A DNA stretch of 39,778 nucleotides. Source: CAZINM01 sp964540605. Lineage in GTDB: Bacteria; Patescibacteriota; Dojkabacteria; SC72; JAHDCA01. The translations under genes and the position numbers were made by a program. Each line of letters opens with the position of its first letter. Position 1 is the stretch's first letter. Positions 1 through 7,185 of the stretch are shown here, piece by piece. The stretch is from positions 1-39,778 of the forward strand of contig CAZINM010000001.1 in NCBI GenBank assembly GCA_964540605.1, given 5' to 3'. The notes under the pieces were generated by a model, which searched no databases, had not been told where the DNA came from, and saw only the letters and a program-made list of their open reading frames with translations.

Positions 1-1
1 T

Positions 2-55
2 CAGGTACCTAGGAGTATTGCAGAAGAGATTGCTAGTGGAAGGTCAGAAAAGTAA
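2..55 (+). CDS. fusA: Elongation factor G, C-terminal end (partial)
   Basis: Only the last 17 codons and a TAA stop are present; the gene enters from the left edge. The tail contains VPRSIAEEIASGR, which resembles the C-terminus of bacterial EF-G (Bacillus EF-G ends with a very similar VPKSIAEEI stretch). Position just upstream of tuf is the usual str-operon order (S12, S7, EF-G, EF-Tu), which supports the call. A hairpin terminator follows within about 30 bases, so EF-G and EF-Tu appear to be separately transcribed here. The identification rests on a short tail plus context. Confidence 0.7.
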   Translation, partial: QVPRSIAEEIASGRSEK

Positions 56-85
56 CGATGATTCTTAAAGAATGGATTATTAATT

Positions 86-119
86 AGAGGGGTGAAGATC
101 ACCCCTCTTTTTATTTTTT
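86..119 (+). terminator. Intrinsic terminator after fusA
   Basis: A perfect 10-bp stem (AGAGGGGTGA at 86-95 with TCACCCCTCT at 99-108) closes a 3-base loop and is followed by an almost pure T tract to 119. It should end fusA transcription and isolate tuf. Confidence 0.92.
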
Positions 120-191
120 ATCGAGAACTCATGTTTTTGAAAATTTATTATCATAAAAATCATAAATATTATAAAAAATGTTATTAAATAC

Positions 192-220
192 TTGCACACA
201 TCAATACTTTCTGATAATAT
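192..220 (+). promoter_or_regulatory. Probable promoter of tuf
   Basis: TTGCAC at 192-197 and TAATAT at 215-220 are separated by 17 bases, and TGA directly precedes the -10 box, as in an extended -10 promoter. Predicted start near 227 leaves a leader of about 100 nt before tuf. It lies just after the fusA terminator, where a new promoter is expected. Confidence 0.55.
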
Positions 221-238
221 CCATTTCGACATTTCTTG

Positions 239-296
239 ATTGTGTATTTATCCTGGAGATGTAGCTCCAAATCTGGTATAAACGCATAATCACAAT
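239..296 (+). promoter_or_regulatory. Foldable 5' leader of tuf
   Basis: ATTGTG (239-244) can pair with CACAAT (291-296), enclosing a smaller hairpin TGGAG/CTCCA around 254-269. This gives a two-helix leader upstream of the tuf start. No known riboswitch is recognised; the short helices could occur by chance in AT-rich DNA. Confidence 0.3.
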
Positions 297-330
297 GTGT
301 GAAAATAATTAATTTGTATTTATTTATAAA

Positions 331-1500
331 ATGGCTGGTACATATGATAGAACATTACCTCATGTGAATGTTGGTACCCTCGGTCATGTAGATCACGGAA
401 AGACAACTTTACTAAGAGGAGTTTTAAGAGCATTCTCAACAGATGCTGATGCTATGATCGATAAACTTGATAAGGACCCTGAATCAAGAGCAAAGAGTAT
501 TACAATTTCAGTAGCTCATGTAGAGGTGCAAACACCAAAGAGACACTACGCAATTGTAGACTGTCCTGGACATAAAGATTATATTAAGAACATGATCACT
601 GGTACTGCACAAATGGATGGTGCAATACTTGTCGTTTCATCTGCCGATGGTGCAATGCCACAGACAAGAGAACACTTATTACTTGCAAGACAGGTTGGTG
701 TTCAGAATATTGTTGTTTGTATTAACAAATTCGGCGAGACAGATGCAGAAATTTTGGAGCTTATCAAGGTAGATGTTCAAGAACTTCTTGAAAAATATGG
801 ATATGATCCAAATTCTCCAGTAGTAGAGGTCGATGCATTGAAAGCAGAAAAAGGTGAAGAGGCTGCACTTGATGAGTGTAGAAAACTTATGGATACAGTT
901 GATGAGAGCATTCCACTTCCTGAGAGACCTATTGATCAACCATTCCTTATGCCTATTGAAGATGTATTCTCAATTGAAGGTAGAGGAACTGTTGTAACTG
1001 GAAGGATCGATAGAGGAGTTATAAAGGTAGGAGATGATGTTGATGTATTAGGAATGGGTAGAAAACCACAAAAGACTACAGTAACTGGAGTTGAGATGTT
1101 CAATAAATCAATGACTCAAGGTGAAGCTGGAGATAATGCTGGTATTTTACTAAGAGGCTTCAAACGAACTGATGTTGAGAGAGGACAGATCATTGCTGCT
1201 CCTGGTTCAGTTAATACTCACACAGATTTCAAAGCTCAAGTATATGTATTAAGCAAAGAAGAGGGTGGTAGACATACTCCTTTTGTAAGTGGTTATAAAC
1301 CTCAGTTCTATGTAAGAACTGCAGATGTAACTGGTGAAGTTACTTTGCCAGAAGGTGTTGAAATGGTAATGCCTGGTAACAATGTAGAGTTCACAGTATC
1401 TCTTATTGCTCCAGTTGTTATTGAAAAAGGTATGAAGTTTGCGATCCGAGAGGGTGGTCAAACTGTAGGACATGGAGTCGTAACAGAAATGATGAATTAG
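331..1500 (+). CDS. tuf: Elongation factor Tu (divergent GTP-binding motifs)
   Basis: GTPase that delivers aminoacyl-tRNA to the ribosome. The 389-residue length is normal. Seen: P-loop GHVDHGKT (18-25), DCPGH with the catalytic His (77-81), and clear domains 2 and 3 (RGTVVTGR, GGRHTPF, FAIREGG). Three nearly invariant G-domain motifs differ: the switch I RGITI is KSITI (55-59), the guanine-specificity motif NKxD is NKFG (132-135), and the SAL motif is DAL (168-170). The frame is intact and all other regions match EF-Tu, so this is not a decayed copy. Its position between fusA and rpsJ marks it as the str-operon EF-Tu. No Shine-Dalgarno sequence precedes the ATG. Whether a second tuf exists cannot be seen here. 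Confidence 0.97.
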   Translation: MAGTYDRTLPHVNVGTLGHVDHGKTTLLRGVLRAFSTDADAMIDKLDKDPESRAKSITISVAHVEVQTPKRHYAIVDCPGHKDYIKNMITGTAQMDGAILVVSSADGAMPQTREHLLLARQVGVQNIVVCINKFGETDAEILELIKVDVQELLEKYGYDPNSPVVEVDALKAEKGEEAALDECRKLMDTVDESIPLPERPIDQPFLMPIEDVFSIEGRGTVVTGRIDRGVIKVGDDVDVLGMGRKPQKTTVTGVEMFNKSMTQGEAGDNAGILLRGFKRTDVERGQIIAAPGSVNTHTDFKAQVYVLSKEEGGRHTPFVSGYKPQFYVRTADVTGEVTLPEGVEMVMPGNNVEFTVSLIAPVVIEKGMKFAIREGGQTVGHGVVTEMMN

Positions 1501-1512
1501 TATTAGTTAATT

Positions 1513-1538
1513 ATTGGGTGGGGTTTACCCCACCCAAT
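1513..1538 (+). terminator. Strong hairpin after tuf without a T tract
   Basis: ATTGGGTGGGG (1513-1523) and CCCCACCCAAT (1528-1538) form a perfect 11-bp GC-rich stem with a TTTA loop. Only ATATATCTTT follows, so termination may be partial, or the hairpin may protect or process the mRNA between tuf and the ribosomal operon. Confidence 0.6.
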
Positions 1539-1569
1539 ATATCTTTAAATTAACATTGGCTCTTTGAAT

Positions 1570-1881
1570 ATGGCACAAGTTACTGCAAAAATACGAGTTA
1601 AGCTACGAGGTTATGATTCGATAGTTGTTGATAGATCCGCTAAAAGCATAATTGAAACAGCTATTGGAACAGGTGCAAAAGTTGCTGGTCCAATTCCTCT
1701 GCCAACAAAAAAGAAAATTTATGCAGTAAATAGATCTACTCATGTGTATAAGAGTTCAATTGAACATTTTGAAGTTAGGACTCATAAGAGGTTGATAGAT
1801 ATAATTGAGCCCACACCAAAGACAATTGAGGCTTTGCAACATTTGCAAATGCCAGCCGGTGTTGATATAGCTATTCAATAG
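1570..1881 (+). CDS. rpsJ: 30S ribosomal protein S10
   Basis: Small-subunit head protein, first gene of the S10 cluster. It has the typical KIRVKLRGYDS start, the GPIPLPTKK motif, and the C-terminal region ending PAGVDIAIQ. The length of 103 aa is normal. A TTG six bases upstream is in frame, but the ATG at 1570 gives the family N-terminus MAQVTAK and is preferred. No Shine-Dalgarno is visible. It lies 69 bases after tuf, past a strong hairpin. Confidence 0.97.
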   Translation: MAQVTAKIRVKLRGYDSIVVDRSAKSIIETAIGTGAKVAGPIPLPTKKKIYAVNRSTHVYKSSIEHFEVRTHKRLIDIIEPTPKTIEALQHLQMPAGVDIAIQ

Positions 1882-1905
1882 CTTCGATGAAAGTTCGATT
1901 TTGCT

Positions 1906-1927
1906 CCTGAGCATATAGGTGCTTAGG
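1906..1927 (+). promoter_or_regulatory. Hairpin in the S10-L3 spacer
   Basis: CCTGAGCA (1906-1913) pairs with TGCTTAGG (1920-1927), one G-U pair, six-base loop, within an unusually long 81-base spacer for this compact cluster. It could be a ribosomal-protein binding site or a processing site; no known motif is recognised. Confidence 0.35.
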
Positions 1928-1962
1928 GATTAGAACCGAATTTTAATTAAGAAAAGTTTGAA

Positions 1963-2547
1963 ATGAAGGTGCTTGTTGGAATAAAAAAAGGAATGACAAG
2001 AGTTTATGACGGCGAGAAGATTGTACCTGTAACAATACTTGATACATCGGGTGCTGTTATCTCTAATGTTGCAGAAAAAGGAATGGAACTTGGTATTGGG
2101 AAACAATTGAAAAAGCCTAATAAAGCCTTGTCTGGTAAATATAAGACTCTTGAAGTCATACCTGTTAATAGAGTATGGGTTAAAGGTGATTACGATGTAA
2201 AAGTAGCTGATAAGATCGTTCTTACAGATGATCTAAAGGGTCGAAAAGTAGCAGTTGTATCTACATCAAAAGGAAAAGGTTTCGCAGGAGTAGTAAAAAG
2301 ATGGGGTTTTCATGGAGGTAGTAGAACACACGGACAATCAGATAGACAAAGAGCTCCTGGTGCAATTGGTGCTGGTACAGATCCAGGAAGGATCCTCAAA
2401 GGAAAAAGAATGGGTGGAAGAATGGGTGGAGAAAGAATGACTGTGAATAATAAGAAAATAGTTGATATAAAGGGTGATTATCTGTTAATATCTGGAGCTG
2501 TACCTGGTAACAAGGGTTCAGTAGTAACAGTAAAAGTAATTGAATAA
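1963..2547 (+). CDS. rplC: 50S ribosomal protein L3
   Basis: Large-subunit assembly protein near the peptidyl-transferase centre. The signature GKGFAGVVKRWGFHGG and the RAPGAIGAGTDPGR loop are clear, followed by the usual KGKRMGGRMG motif. At 194 aa it is slightly shorter than the E. coli protein (209 aa). The start GIKKGMTRV region corresponds to the family GxKxGMTxxF. L4 starts 4 bases downstream of its stop. Confidence 0.97.
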   Translation: MKVLVGIKKGMTRVYDGEKIVPVTILDTSGAVISNVAEKGMELGIGKQLKKPNKALSGKYKTLEVIPVNRVWVKGDYDVKVADKIVLTDDLKGRKVAVVSTSKGKGFAGVVKRWGFHGGSRTHGQSDRQRAPGAIGAGTDPGRILKGKRMGGRMGGERMTVNNKKIVDIKGDYLLISGAVPGNKGSVVTVKVIE

Positions 2548-2551
2548 AAAT

Positions 2552-3148
2552 ATGAATGTAAAAATTGTAGGAAAAAATTTAAAAGAAACAGAGAAAACCG
2601 TAACTCTAAATGAGAGTATTTGGTCAGCAAAGCCAAATGTAGATCTTGTTTCCCAAGTTGTTAATGTTTACAGATCAAATCAAAGATGCTCAAATGCTTC
2701 AGCAAAAGATCGTGGAGATGTAAGCGGTGGTGGTAAGAAACCTTGGAGACAAAAGGGTACAGGTAGGGCAAGACATGGTTCTACGAGGTCACCTATTTGG
2801 GTAGGTGGTGGTGTGGTTTTTGGTCCAACTGGAAGGAATTGGAAGAGGAGTGTAAATAGAAAAATGAAGTTAGGGGCTTTGGCATCTGTTTTATCTGATA
2901 GATTATCTAAAGGAGATGTTTATTTTGTAGATAGTGCTAATTTTGCAAGGGATCTCTTTTCTGATATTAAGAGTGCTTTCGTTATTACAAGCAATAAAGA
3001 AGCTTATTTGAGAGTTAGGAATTTAGATGGCGTAAATGTTGGAGATCCTGCTGATGTGAATGTGATAGATGCTATGTATGGTAAGAAATTGTTCATAGAT
3101 GTTGATTCTTTATCTGCATTAGAGGGAAGGTATACAAATGGCAAATAA
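2552..3148 (+). CDS. rplD: 50S ribosomal protein L4
   Basis: Large-subunit protein lining the exit tunnel. The conserved loop segment KKPWRQKGTGRARHGS and the SPIWVGGGVVFGP block are diagnostic. Chosen start ATG 2552 gives MNVKIVGK and 198 aa; an upstream TTG at 2540 would overlap the end of L3. The 3' end overlaps L23 by 11 bases, suggesting translational coupling. In E. coli L4 also represses its own operon; whether it does so here is unknown. Confidence 0.96.
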   Translation: MNVKIVGKNLKETEKTVTLNESIWSAKPNVDLVSQVVNVYRSNQRCSNASAKDRGDVSGGGKKPWRQKGTGRARHGSTRSPIWVGGGVVFGPTGRNWKRSVNRKMKLGALASVLSDRLSKGDVYFVDSANFARDLFSDIKSAFVITSNKEAYLRVRNLDGVNVGDPADVNVIDAMYGKKLFIDVDSLSALEGRYTNGK

Positions 3149-3452
3149 AAAAATAGAAAAAACAAATGTAGAGATAAAAGTAACTCCAGTAATATCTGAG
3201 AAGAGTTACGCTTTGGCAAATGCTCTAAATAAGTACACATTTATGAGTAAGAGAGGTTTAAGCAAACTTGAATTGGCAAAAGATATTGAGAAGAAATATA
3301 AGGTAAAGGTACTAAGTGTGAATTCTGTTATAAAACCTGGAAAAATGAAGACAAATTGGAAGAACAATGTTAAAACAAGATCTTCCGATTATAAAAAGGT
3401 AGTAGTTACACTTAAAAAGGGAGATAAAATAGATGAATTCTTTAATTTATAG
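3138..3452 (+). CDS. rplW: 50S ribosomal protein L23
   Basis: Protein at the tunnel exit that docks trigger factor and SRP. It has the family core PVISEKSYALA near residue 17 and the NKYTFMS and VNSVIKPGK segments. The length of 104 aa is usual. It overlaps the end of L4 and sits 3 bases before L2. Confidence 0.95.
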   Translation: MANKKIEKTNVEIKVTPVISEKSYALANALNKYTFMSKRGLSKLELAKDIEKKYKVKVLSVNSVIKPGKMKTNWKNNVKTRSSDYKKVVVTLKKGDKIDEFFNL

Positions 3453-3455
3453 TAA

Positions 3456-4307
3456 ATGGCTGTAAAAAGATTTAAACCAACAACTTCGACATTAAGAAAG
3501 ACTCAACTAGAGGTTAGATCTCATCTTGAAAAAGATTCTGGTCCAAAGTCTCTAACAGTTCATAAAAGAAAAGTTGATGGTAGGAACAATCAAGGTAGGA
3601 TCACTGTAAGACATAGAGGTGGAGGAATGAAGAGAAGATCTAGGATCATAGATCTAAAAAGAGATAAATATGGAGTTAAAGGTAAGGTTATGGGATTTTA
3701 TTTTGATCCAAATAGATCTGCTCATCTTGCTCTTGTTCAGTATGAAGATGGTGATAAAAGATATATAATTTCACCTCGAGGTCTAAAAGCTGGTTCTTTT
3801 ATTATAAGTGGTGAAACTGAGGATATACTTGTTGGAAATGCAATGCACTTAAAAAGTATTCCTTCTGGAACAGAAGTTAACTGTGTAGAGAGTGAACCTG
3901 GTAAAGGTGCTGTTTATGGAAGATCTGCTGGACAACTTATAACTGTTCAAGGTCCTGATCCAAGTGGTAAATATGTACAATTGAAAATGCCATCTGGCGA
4001 GATTAGATTGGTTCACGGTCGTTGCATGGCTACAATTGGTCAGATCGGGAATGAAGATCATATGAATGTAAAATTAGGTAAGGCTGGTAGAAGAAGGAAC
4101 CTAGGTTGGAGACCAGTGGTTAGAGGTATGGTTATGCACAGAGCTGAGCATCCACATGGTGGTGGTGAAGGTAAAGGAGTAATTGGTGGTCCAGCTCAAG
4201 ATAGGTGGGGTAATAGAGTCGGTACTAGAACTCGAAAGAATGCTAGAACTGAGAAGTTAATTATTAGAAGAAGAAGGTCAGTTACAAGACCATTTGCTAA
4301 AAAATAA
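3456..4307 (+). CDS. rplB: 50S ribosomal protein L2
   Basis: Core 23S rRNA-binding protein needed for subunit association and peptidyl transfer. Clear motifs are GRNNQGRITVRHRGGG and the C-terminal VVRGMVMHRAEHPHGGGEG loop that holds the conserved histidine, followed by the RRRRSVTR tail. The length of 283 aa is normal. It starts 3 bases after L23 with no Shine-Dalgarno, so it probably relies on coupling. Confidence 0.98.
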   Translation: MAVKRFKPTTSTLRKTQLEVRSHLEKDSGPKSLTVHKRKVDGRNNQGRITVRHRGGGMKRRSRIIDLKRDKYGVKGKVMGFYFDPNRSAHLALVQYEDGDKRYIISPRGLKAGSFIISGETEDILVGNAMHLKSIPSGTEVNCVESEPGKGAVYGRSAGQLITVQGPDPSGKYVQLKMPSGEIRLVHGRCMATIGQIGNEDHMNVKLGKAGRRRNLGWRPVVRGMVMHRAEHPHGGGEGKGVIGGPAQDRWGNRVGTRTRKNARTEKLIIRRRRSVTRPFAKK

Positions 4308-4324
4308 ATTAGTGTTATTTATGC

Positions 4325-4627
4325 ATGTCTAGATCATTAAAGAAGGGACCGTATACAAATGAAAAGTTATTGAAAAAGGTAGACCAAGCACGAAACTCGG
4401 GAAATAGGTCCCCTATCAATACTTGGAGTAGAGCTTCTGTAGTAACACCTGAAATGGTTGGCTTTACTTTCGGAGTTCATAATGGAAAAGAAAATGTTCC
4501 AGTTTTAGTTATTGAATCGATGGTAGGTCACAGATTAGGAGAATTTGCATTGACAAGAAAGTTTAAAGGTCATGCGAAGAAGGGTAAGTTATCCAAAGTA
4601 TACGGTAGTTCTGGAAGATTTGAATAA
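4325..4627 (+). CDS. rpsS: 30S ribosomal protein S19
   Basis: Small-subunit head protein that pairs with S13. It begins MSRSLKKGPYT and contains the TWSRASVVTPEMVG and VGHRLGEFA motifs, ending KKGKLSKVYGSSGRFE. The length of 100 aa is slightly more than the usual 90-95. Order between L2 and L22 is canonical. Confidence 0.97.
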   Translation: MSRSLKKGPYTNEKLLKKVDQARNSGNRSPINTWSRASVVTPEMVGFTFGVHNGKENVPVLVIESMVGHRLGEFALTRKFKGHAKKGKLSKVYGSSGRFE

Positions 4628-4649
4628 TTAGTAATTAATAAATATTGAT

Positions 4650-5000
4650 ATGGCAGAAGAAAAAATAGTTATTAAAATTAAAGAGAAAAATTTACCTCAA
4701 TCAGCATTAAAGCTAAGACTTGTTACAAACATGGTTAGAGGGATGAAAGCTAATGAAGCACAGGATATGTTGAGATTTGTTAATAAAAAAGGTGCTTTGA
4801 TGGTTAAAAAAGCTGTTGATGCAGCAGCAGGAGCTGCACAAGATAGATACGATGTTGGATCAGATCAATTGTTGATATCTCATATTTCTGTTGATGAGGC
4901 ACCAACATATAAAAGAGTAAGATTTGCATCAAGAGGTAGAGTATCAAGTTTAAATAAAAGAAGATCACATATAAATTTAGAAGTTACCTTGATTAAGTAG
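4650..5000 (+). CDS. rplV: 50S ribosomal protein L22
   Basis: Exit-tunnel protein. The LRLVTNMVRGMKANEA region and the C-terminal KRVRFASRGRVSSLNKR hairpin followed by SHINLEV identify it. The length of 116 aa is normal. The start ATG 4650 follows an A/T-rich stretch without a Shine-Dalgarno sequence. S3 starts one base after its stop. Confidence 0.96.
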   Translation: MAEEKIVIKIKEKNLPQSALKLRLVTNMVRGMKANEAQDMLRFVNKKGALMVKKAVDAAAGAAQDRYDVGSDQLLISHISVDEAPTYKRVRFASRGRVSSLNKRRSHINLEVTLIK

Positions 5001-5001
5001 C

Positions 5002-5631
5002 ATGTCACAGAAAATCAATTCAAACGCAATGAGGTTAGGGATCAGTAGAACTTGGAAATCTAAGTGGTTCAAGCAAGGTACTGACTATGTTGATCAACTA
5101 CACGAGGATTTAGCGATTCGAGGATTAGTTGGTAAGACACTATTCTCTGCTGGTGTAGATAGAGTTGAAATTACAAGATCTGCAGGAAAGCTAAGTGTTG
5201 AAGCCTTTGTTGCCAGACCTGGTGTGGCAATTGGAAGAGGTGGCTCCGGAATTGAAGATCTTACTAAGTTACTGAAAAGGAAATTCGATAAAAATCTTGA
5301 ATTGAAAATTAGTGAAGTTAGGAAGCCTGATATATCTGCAAGTATTGTTGCTGATGAGATTGTATCTGGATTATTGAGAAGAATGCCTCCAAAATTACTA
5401 GCAATGAATGCAATAGAAAAAGCAAAGGCTGCTGGTGCTAAAGGTATAAGAGTATGGGTAGCTGGAAGAATAAATGGTGCTTCTCAAGCCAGAACTATTA
5501 AGCATTCTGATGGTCCTGTTCCGCTCCAAACATTGAGAGCTGATATTGATTATGCAAATAAGGTCGCTGAGACAGCTGATCTTGGTAAATTTGGTATCAA
5601 GGTTTGGATTTATCAACCTGATGTTAAGTAA
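5002..5631 (+). CDS. rpsC: 30S ribosomal protein S3
   Basis: Head protein at the mRNA entry site with a KH domain. Seen: N-terminal NAMRLGISRTWKSKWF, the KH-loop VAIGRGGSGIEDL and the C-terminal AGRINGASQART block, ending KVWIYQPDVK. At 209 aa it lacks the longer C-terminal tail of many homologues (E. coli 233 aa). It follows L22 directly. Confidence 0.97.
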   Translation: MSQKINSNAMRLGISRTWKSKWFKQGTDYVDQLHEDLAIRGLVGKTLFSAGVDRVEITRSAGKLSVEAFVARPGVAIGRGGSGIEDLTKLLKRKFDKNLELKISEVRKPDISASIVADEIVSGLLRRMPPKLLAMNAIEKAKAAGAKGIRVWVAGRINGASQARTIKHSDGPVPLQTLRADIDYANKVAETADLGKFGIKVWIYQPDVK

Positions 5632-5655
5632 ATATGAATTTATAAGGTGATTATT

Positions 5656-6066
5656 ATGCAACCAAAGAGAACAAAACATAGAAAAGAGTTTAGAGGAAAA
5701 AGAGGCGGGGTTGCGACTGCAAACAACTCTGTAGATTTTGGCGAATATGGCTTAAAAGCTGTTGCATGTGGTTGGATCCACTCAAATGAGATAGAAGCTG
5801 GAAGGAAAGCGATTGTTGGCTATATGAAGAGAAAAGGAAAAGTTTGGATCAAAATATTTCCACGCAAGCCTTATACATCTAAACCAATAAATGCAAAAAT
5901 GGAGGCTGGTAAAGGTGATCTTGAGGGTTATGTAGCTGTAGTAAAGCCAGGCACAATAATGTATGAGATCGCAGGAGTTAAAGAAGATGTTGCCAAAGAG
6001 GCATTTAGACTTGCTTCTCATAAAATTTCAGTTAAAACGAAATTTGTTGAAAGGTCCGAATTTTAA
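5656..6066 (+). CDS. rplP: 50S ribosomal protein L16
   Basis: Protein at the A site and tRNA corridor. It begins MQPKRTKHRKEFRGKRGG and contains the conserved GYMKRKGKVWIKIFPRKP segment. The ATG at 5656 is preferred over an in-frame GTG at 5647 because AAGGTGA (5644-5650) then serves as a ribosome binding site and the N-terminus matches the family. The length is 136 aa. The next gene is S17, so L29 is absent from its usual place. Confidence 0.96.
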   Translation: MQPKRTKHRKEFRGKRGGVATANNSVDFGEYGLKAVACGWIHSNEIEAGRKAIVGYMKRKGKVWIKIFPRKPYTSKPINAKMEAGKGDLEGYVAVVKPGTIMYEIAGVKEDVAKEAFRLASHKISVKTKFVERSEF

Positions 6067-6080
6067 ATGATTGTTGATTA

Positions 6081-6108
6081 TGAAGGATGTAACTGATACA
6101 ATCCTTCA
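6081..6108 (+). promoter_or_regulatory. Hairpin in the L16-S17 spacer, where L29 is usually found
   Basis: A perfect 8-bp inverted repeat, TGAAGGAT (6081-6088) and ATCCTTCA (6101-6108), with a 12-base loop. The only start-to-stop frame here (6080-6130) encodes 16 residues unlike L29 and ends exactly before the S17 start codon. No T tract follows, so it is unlikely to be a terminator. Confidence 0.45.
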
Positions 6109-6130
6109 GCGTAAATTTAACGACATATAA

Positions 6131-6388
6131 ATGTCATCTAACGAAAAAAGAAAAAATCGAAAAGTAATGACTGGAGAGGTTAAAAGTACAAGTATGCAGA
6201 AAGCAGTAAAAGTGCTTGTTGAGAACCCTGTTTCTCATCCCGTTTATAAAAAAGTTATATATAAAAGAAAAGTGTACTTTGCTAGAACATTGATAGATCT
6301 TAATGTTGGAGATGTTGTAGAGATTGGTGAAACTCGACCATTATCGAAGAATATTAGGTGGGAAGTAATTAGGAAAATAGATAAATAA
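6131..6388 (+). CDS. rpsQ: 30S ribosomal protein S17
   Basis: Primary 16S rRNA-binding protein with an OB fold. Family features include the VMTGEVKSTSMQKAVKVLVE start, HPVYKKVIYKRKVYFA, and the VGDVVEIGETRPLSK segment. The length of 85 aa is normal. No Shine-Dalgarno is seen; the ATG directly follows the stop codon of a 16-codon mini-frame. Confidence 0.95.
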   Translation: MSSNEKRKNRKVMTGEVKSTSMQKAVKVLVENPVSHPVYKKVIYKRKVYFARTLIDLNVGDVVEIGETRPLSKNIRWEVIRKIDK

Positions 6389-6401
6389 GAAAAGTATATA
6401 T

Positions 6402-6770
6402 ATGATACAGAGACTTACTAAAATGACAATTGCAGATAATAGTGGAGGAAAAGTAGCCAAGATGATTGGTATGCCTGGATATTCCAAGAAGAAATGGGCT
6501 CATATAGGAGAGATCGTTGCTGTCGCAATTGTTGAGGCTTTACCAAATTCAAATATTAAAAGACATGAAGTACAGAAAGCAGTTATTGTTAGGAGTAAAA
6601 AAGAGTGTTCTAGAGCTGACGGTACATTTATAAGATTTGATGATAATGCATGTGTTTTGATCGATGCAAAAAAGAATCCTTTAGGAACAAGAGTGTTCGG
6701 TCCTATTGCAAGAGAGTTGAAAGAAAAAGGTTTTGATAAGATAATTTCTTTGGCACCTGAAGTTCTATGA
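6402..6770 (+). CDS. rplN: 50S ribosomal protein L14
   Basis: Interface protein. Motifs: MTIADNSGGKVAKMIG near the start, NSNIKRHEVQKAVIVRSKK, the FDDNACVLID block and GTRVFGPIARELKEK. The length of 122 aa is standard. It ends in TGA, which overlaps the L24 start in an ATGA junction and shows that TGA is a true stop in this organism. Confidence 0.97.
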   Translation: MIQRLTKMTIADNSGGKVAKMIGMPGYSKKKWAHIGEIVAVAIVEALPNSNIKRHEVQKAVIVRSKKECSRADGTFIRFDDNACVLIDAKKNPLGTRVFGPIARELKEKGFDKIISLAPEVL

Positions 6771-7183
6771 AAATTCGAAAAAATGATACAGTAAAAATAT
6801 TATACGGAAAAGATTCAGGTAAAACTGGCAAAGTAGTAAAGGTTGTTAAGAAAGATATGATGCTTATTGTAGAGGGATTGAATATGTATAAAAAGCATGT
6901 TAAAGGTGATGGGAAAAATAAACAGTCTGAAATAGTTACAATATCTAAACCATTACATATGTCTAAAGTAATGCTTGTTGATCCTTCTGATAATAAGCCG
7001 ACAAGAGTTAAATATGAAATTACAAAAGATGGTAAAAAAGGAAGGATGTCTGTTAAGAGTAATAAAGGTATCGATGTTGTTAAATCAAACAATGAAGTAA
7101 AGACTGTAACTGAGAAAGTAAGTAAGAAAAAAGAAACTAAAACAAAAGAAACAACTAAAAAAAGTAAATCAAAAAGTAAATAG
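6767..7183 (+). CDS. rplX: 50S ribosomal protein L24 with a lysine-rich tail
   Basis: Assembly-initiating protein with a KOW motif. The N-terminus has NDTVKILYGKDSGKTGKV (KOW) and LIVEGLNMYKKHVK. The usual length is about 100 aa; this one is 138 aa because of a C-terminal tail of about 30 residues made almost only of K, T, S, E and V. The tail looks disordered and probably contacts rRNA. The start overlaps the L14 stop (ATGA). Confidence 0.93.
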   Translation: MKIRKNDTVKILYGKDSGKTGKVVKVVKKDMMLIVEGLNMYKKHVKGDGKNKQSEIVTISKPLHMSKVMLVDPSDNKPTRVKYEITKDGKKGRMSVKSNKGIDVVKSNNEVKTVTEKVSKKKETKTKETTKKSKSKSK

Positions 7184-7185
7184 AG

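Noticed and set aside
679..939. Minus-strand frame opposite tuf
   Set aside because: It mirrors strongly conserved tuf codons, and its translation is rich in C, F, N and I with no family resemblance.
6080..6130. A 16-codon frame as a truncated L29
   Set aside because: The residues do not resemble any part of L29, and the stretch is better explained by an inverted repeat.
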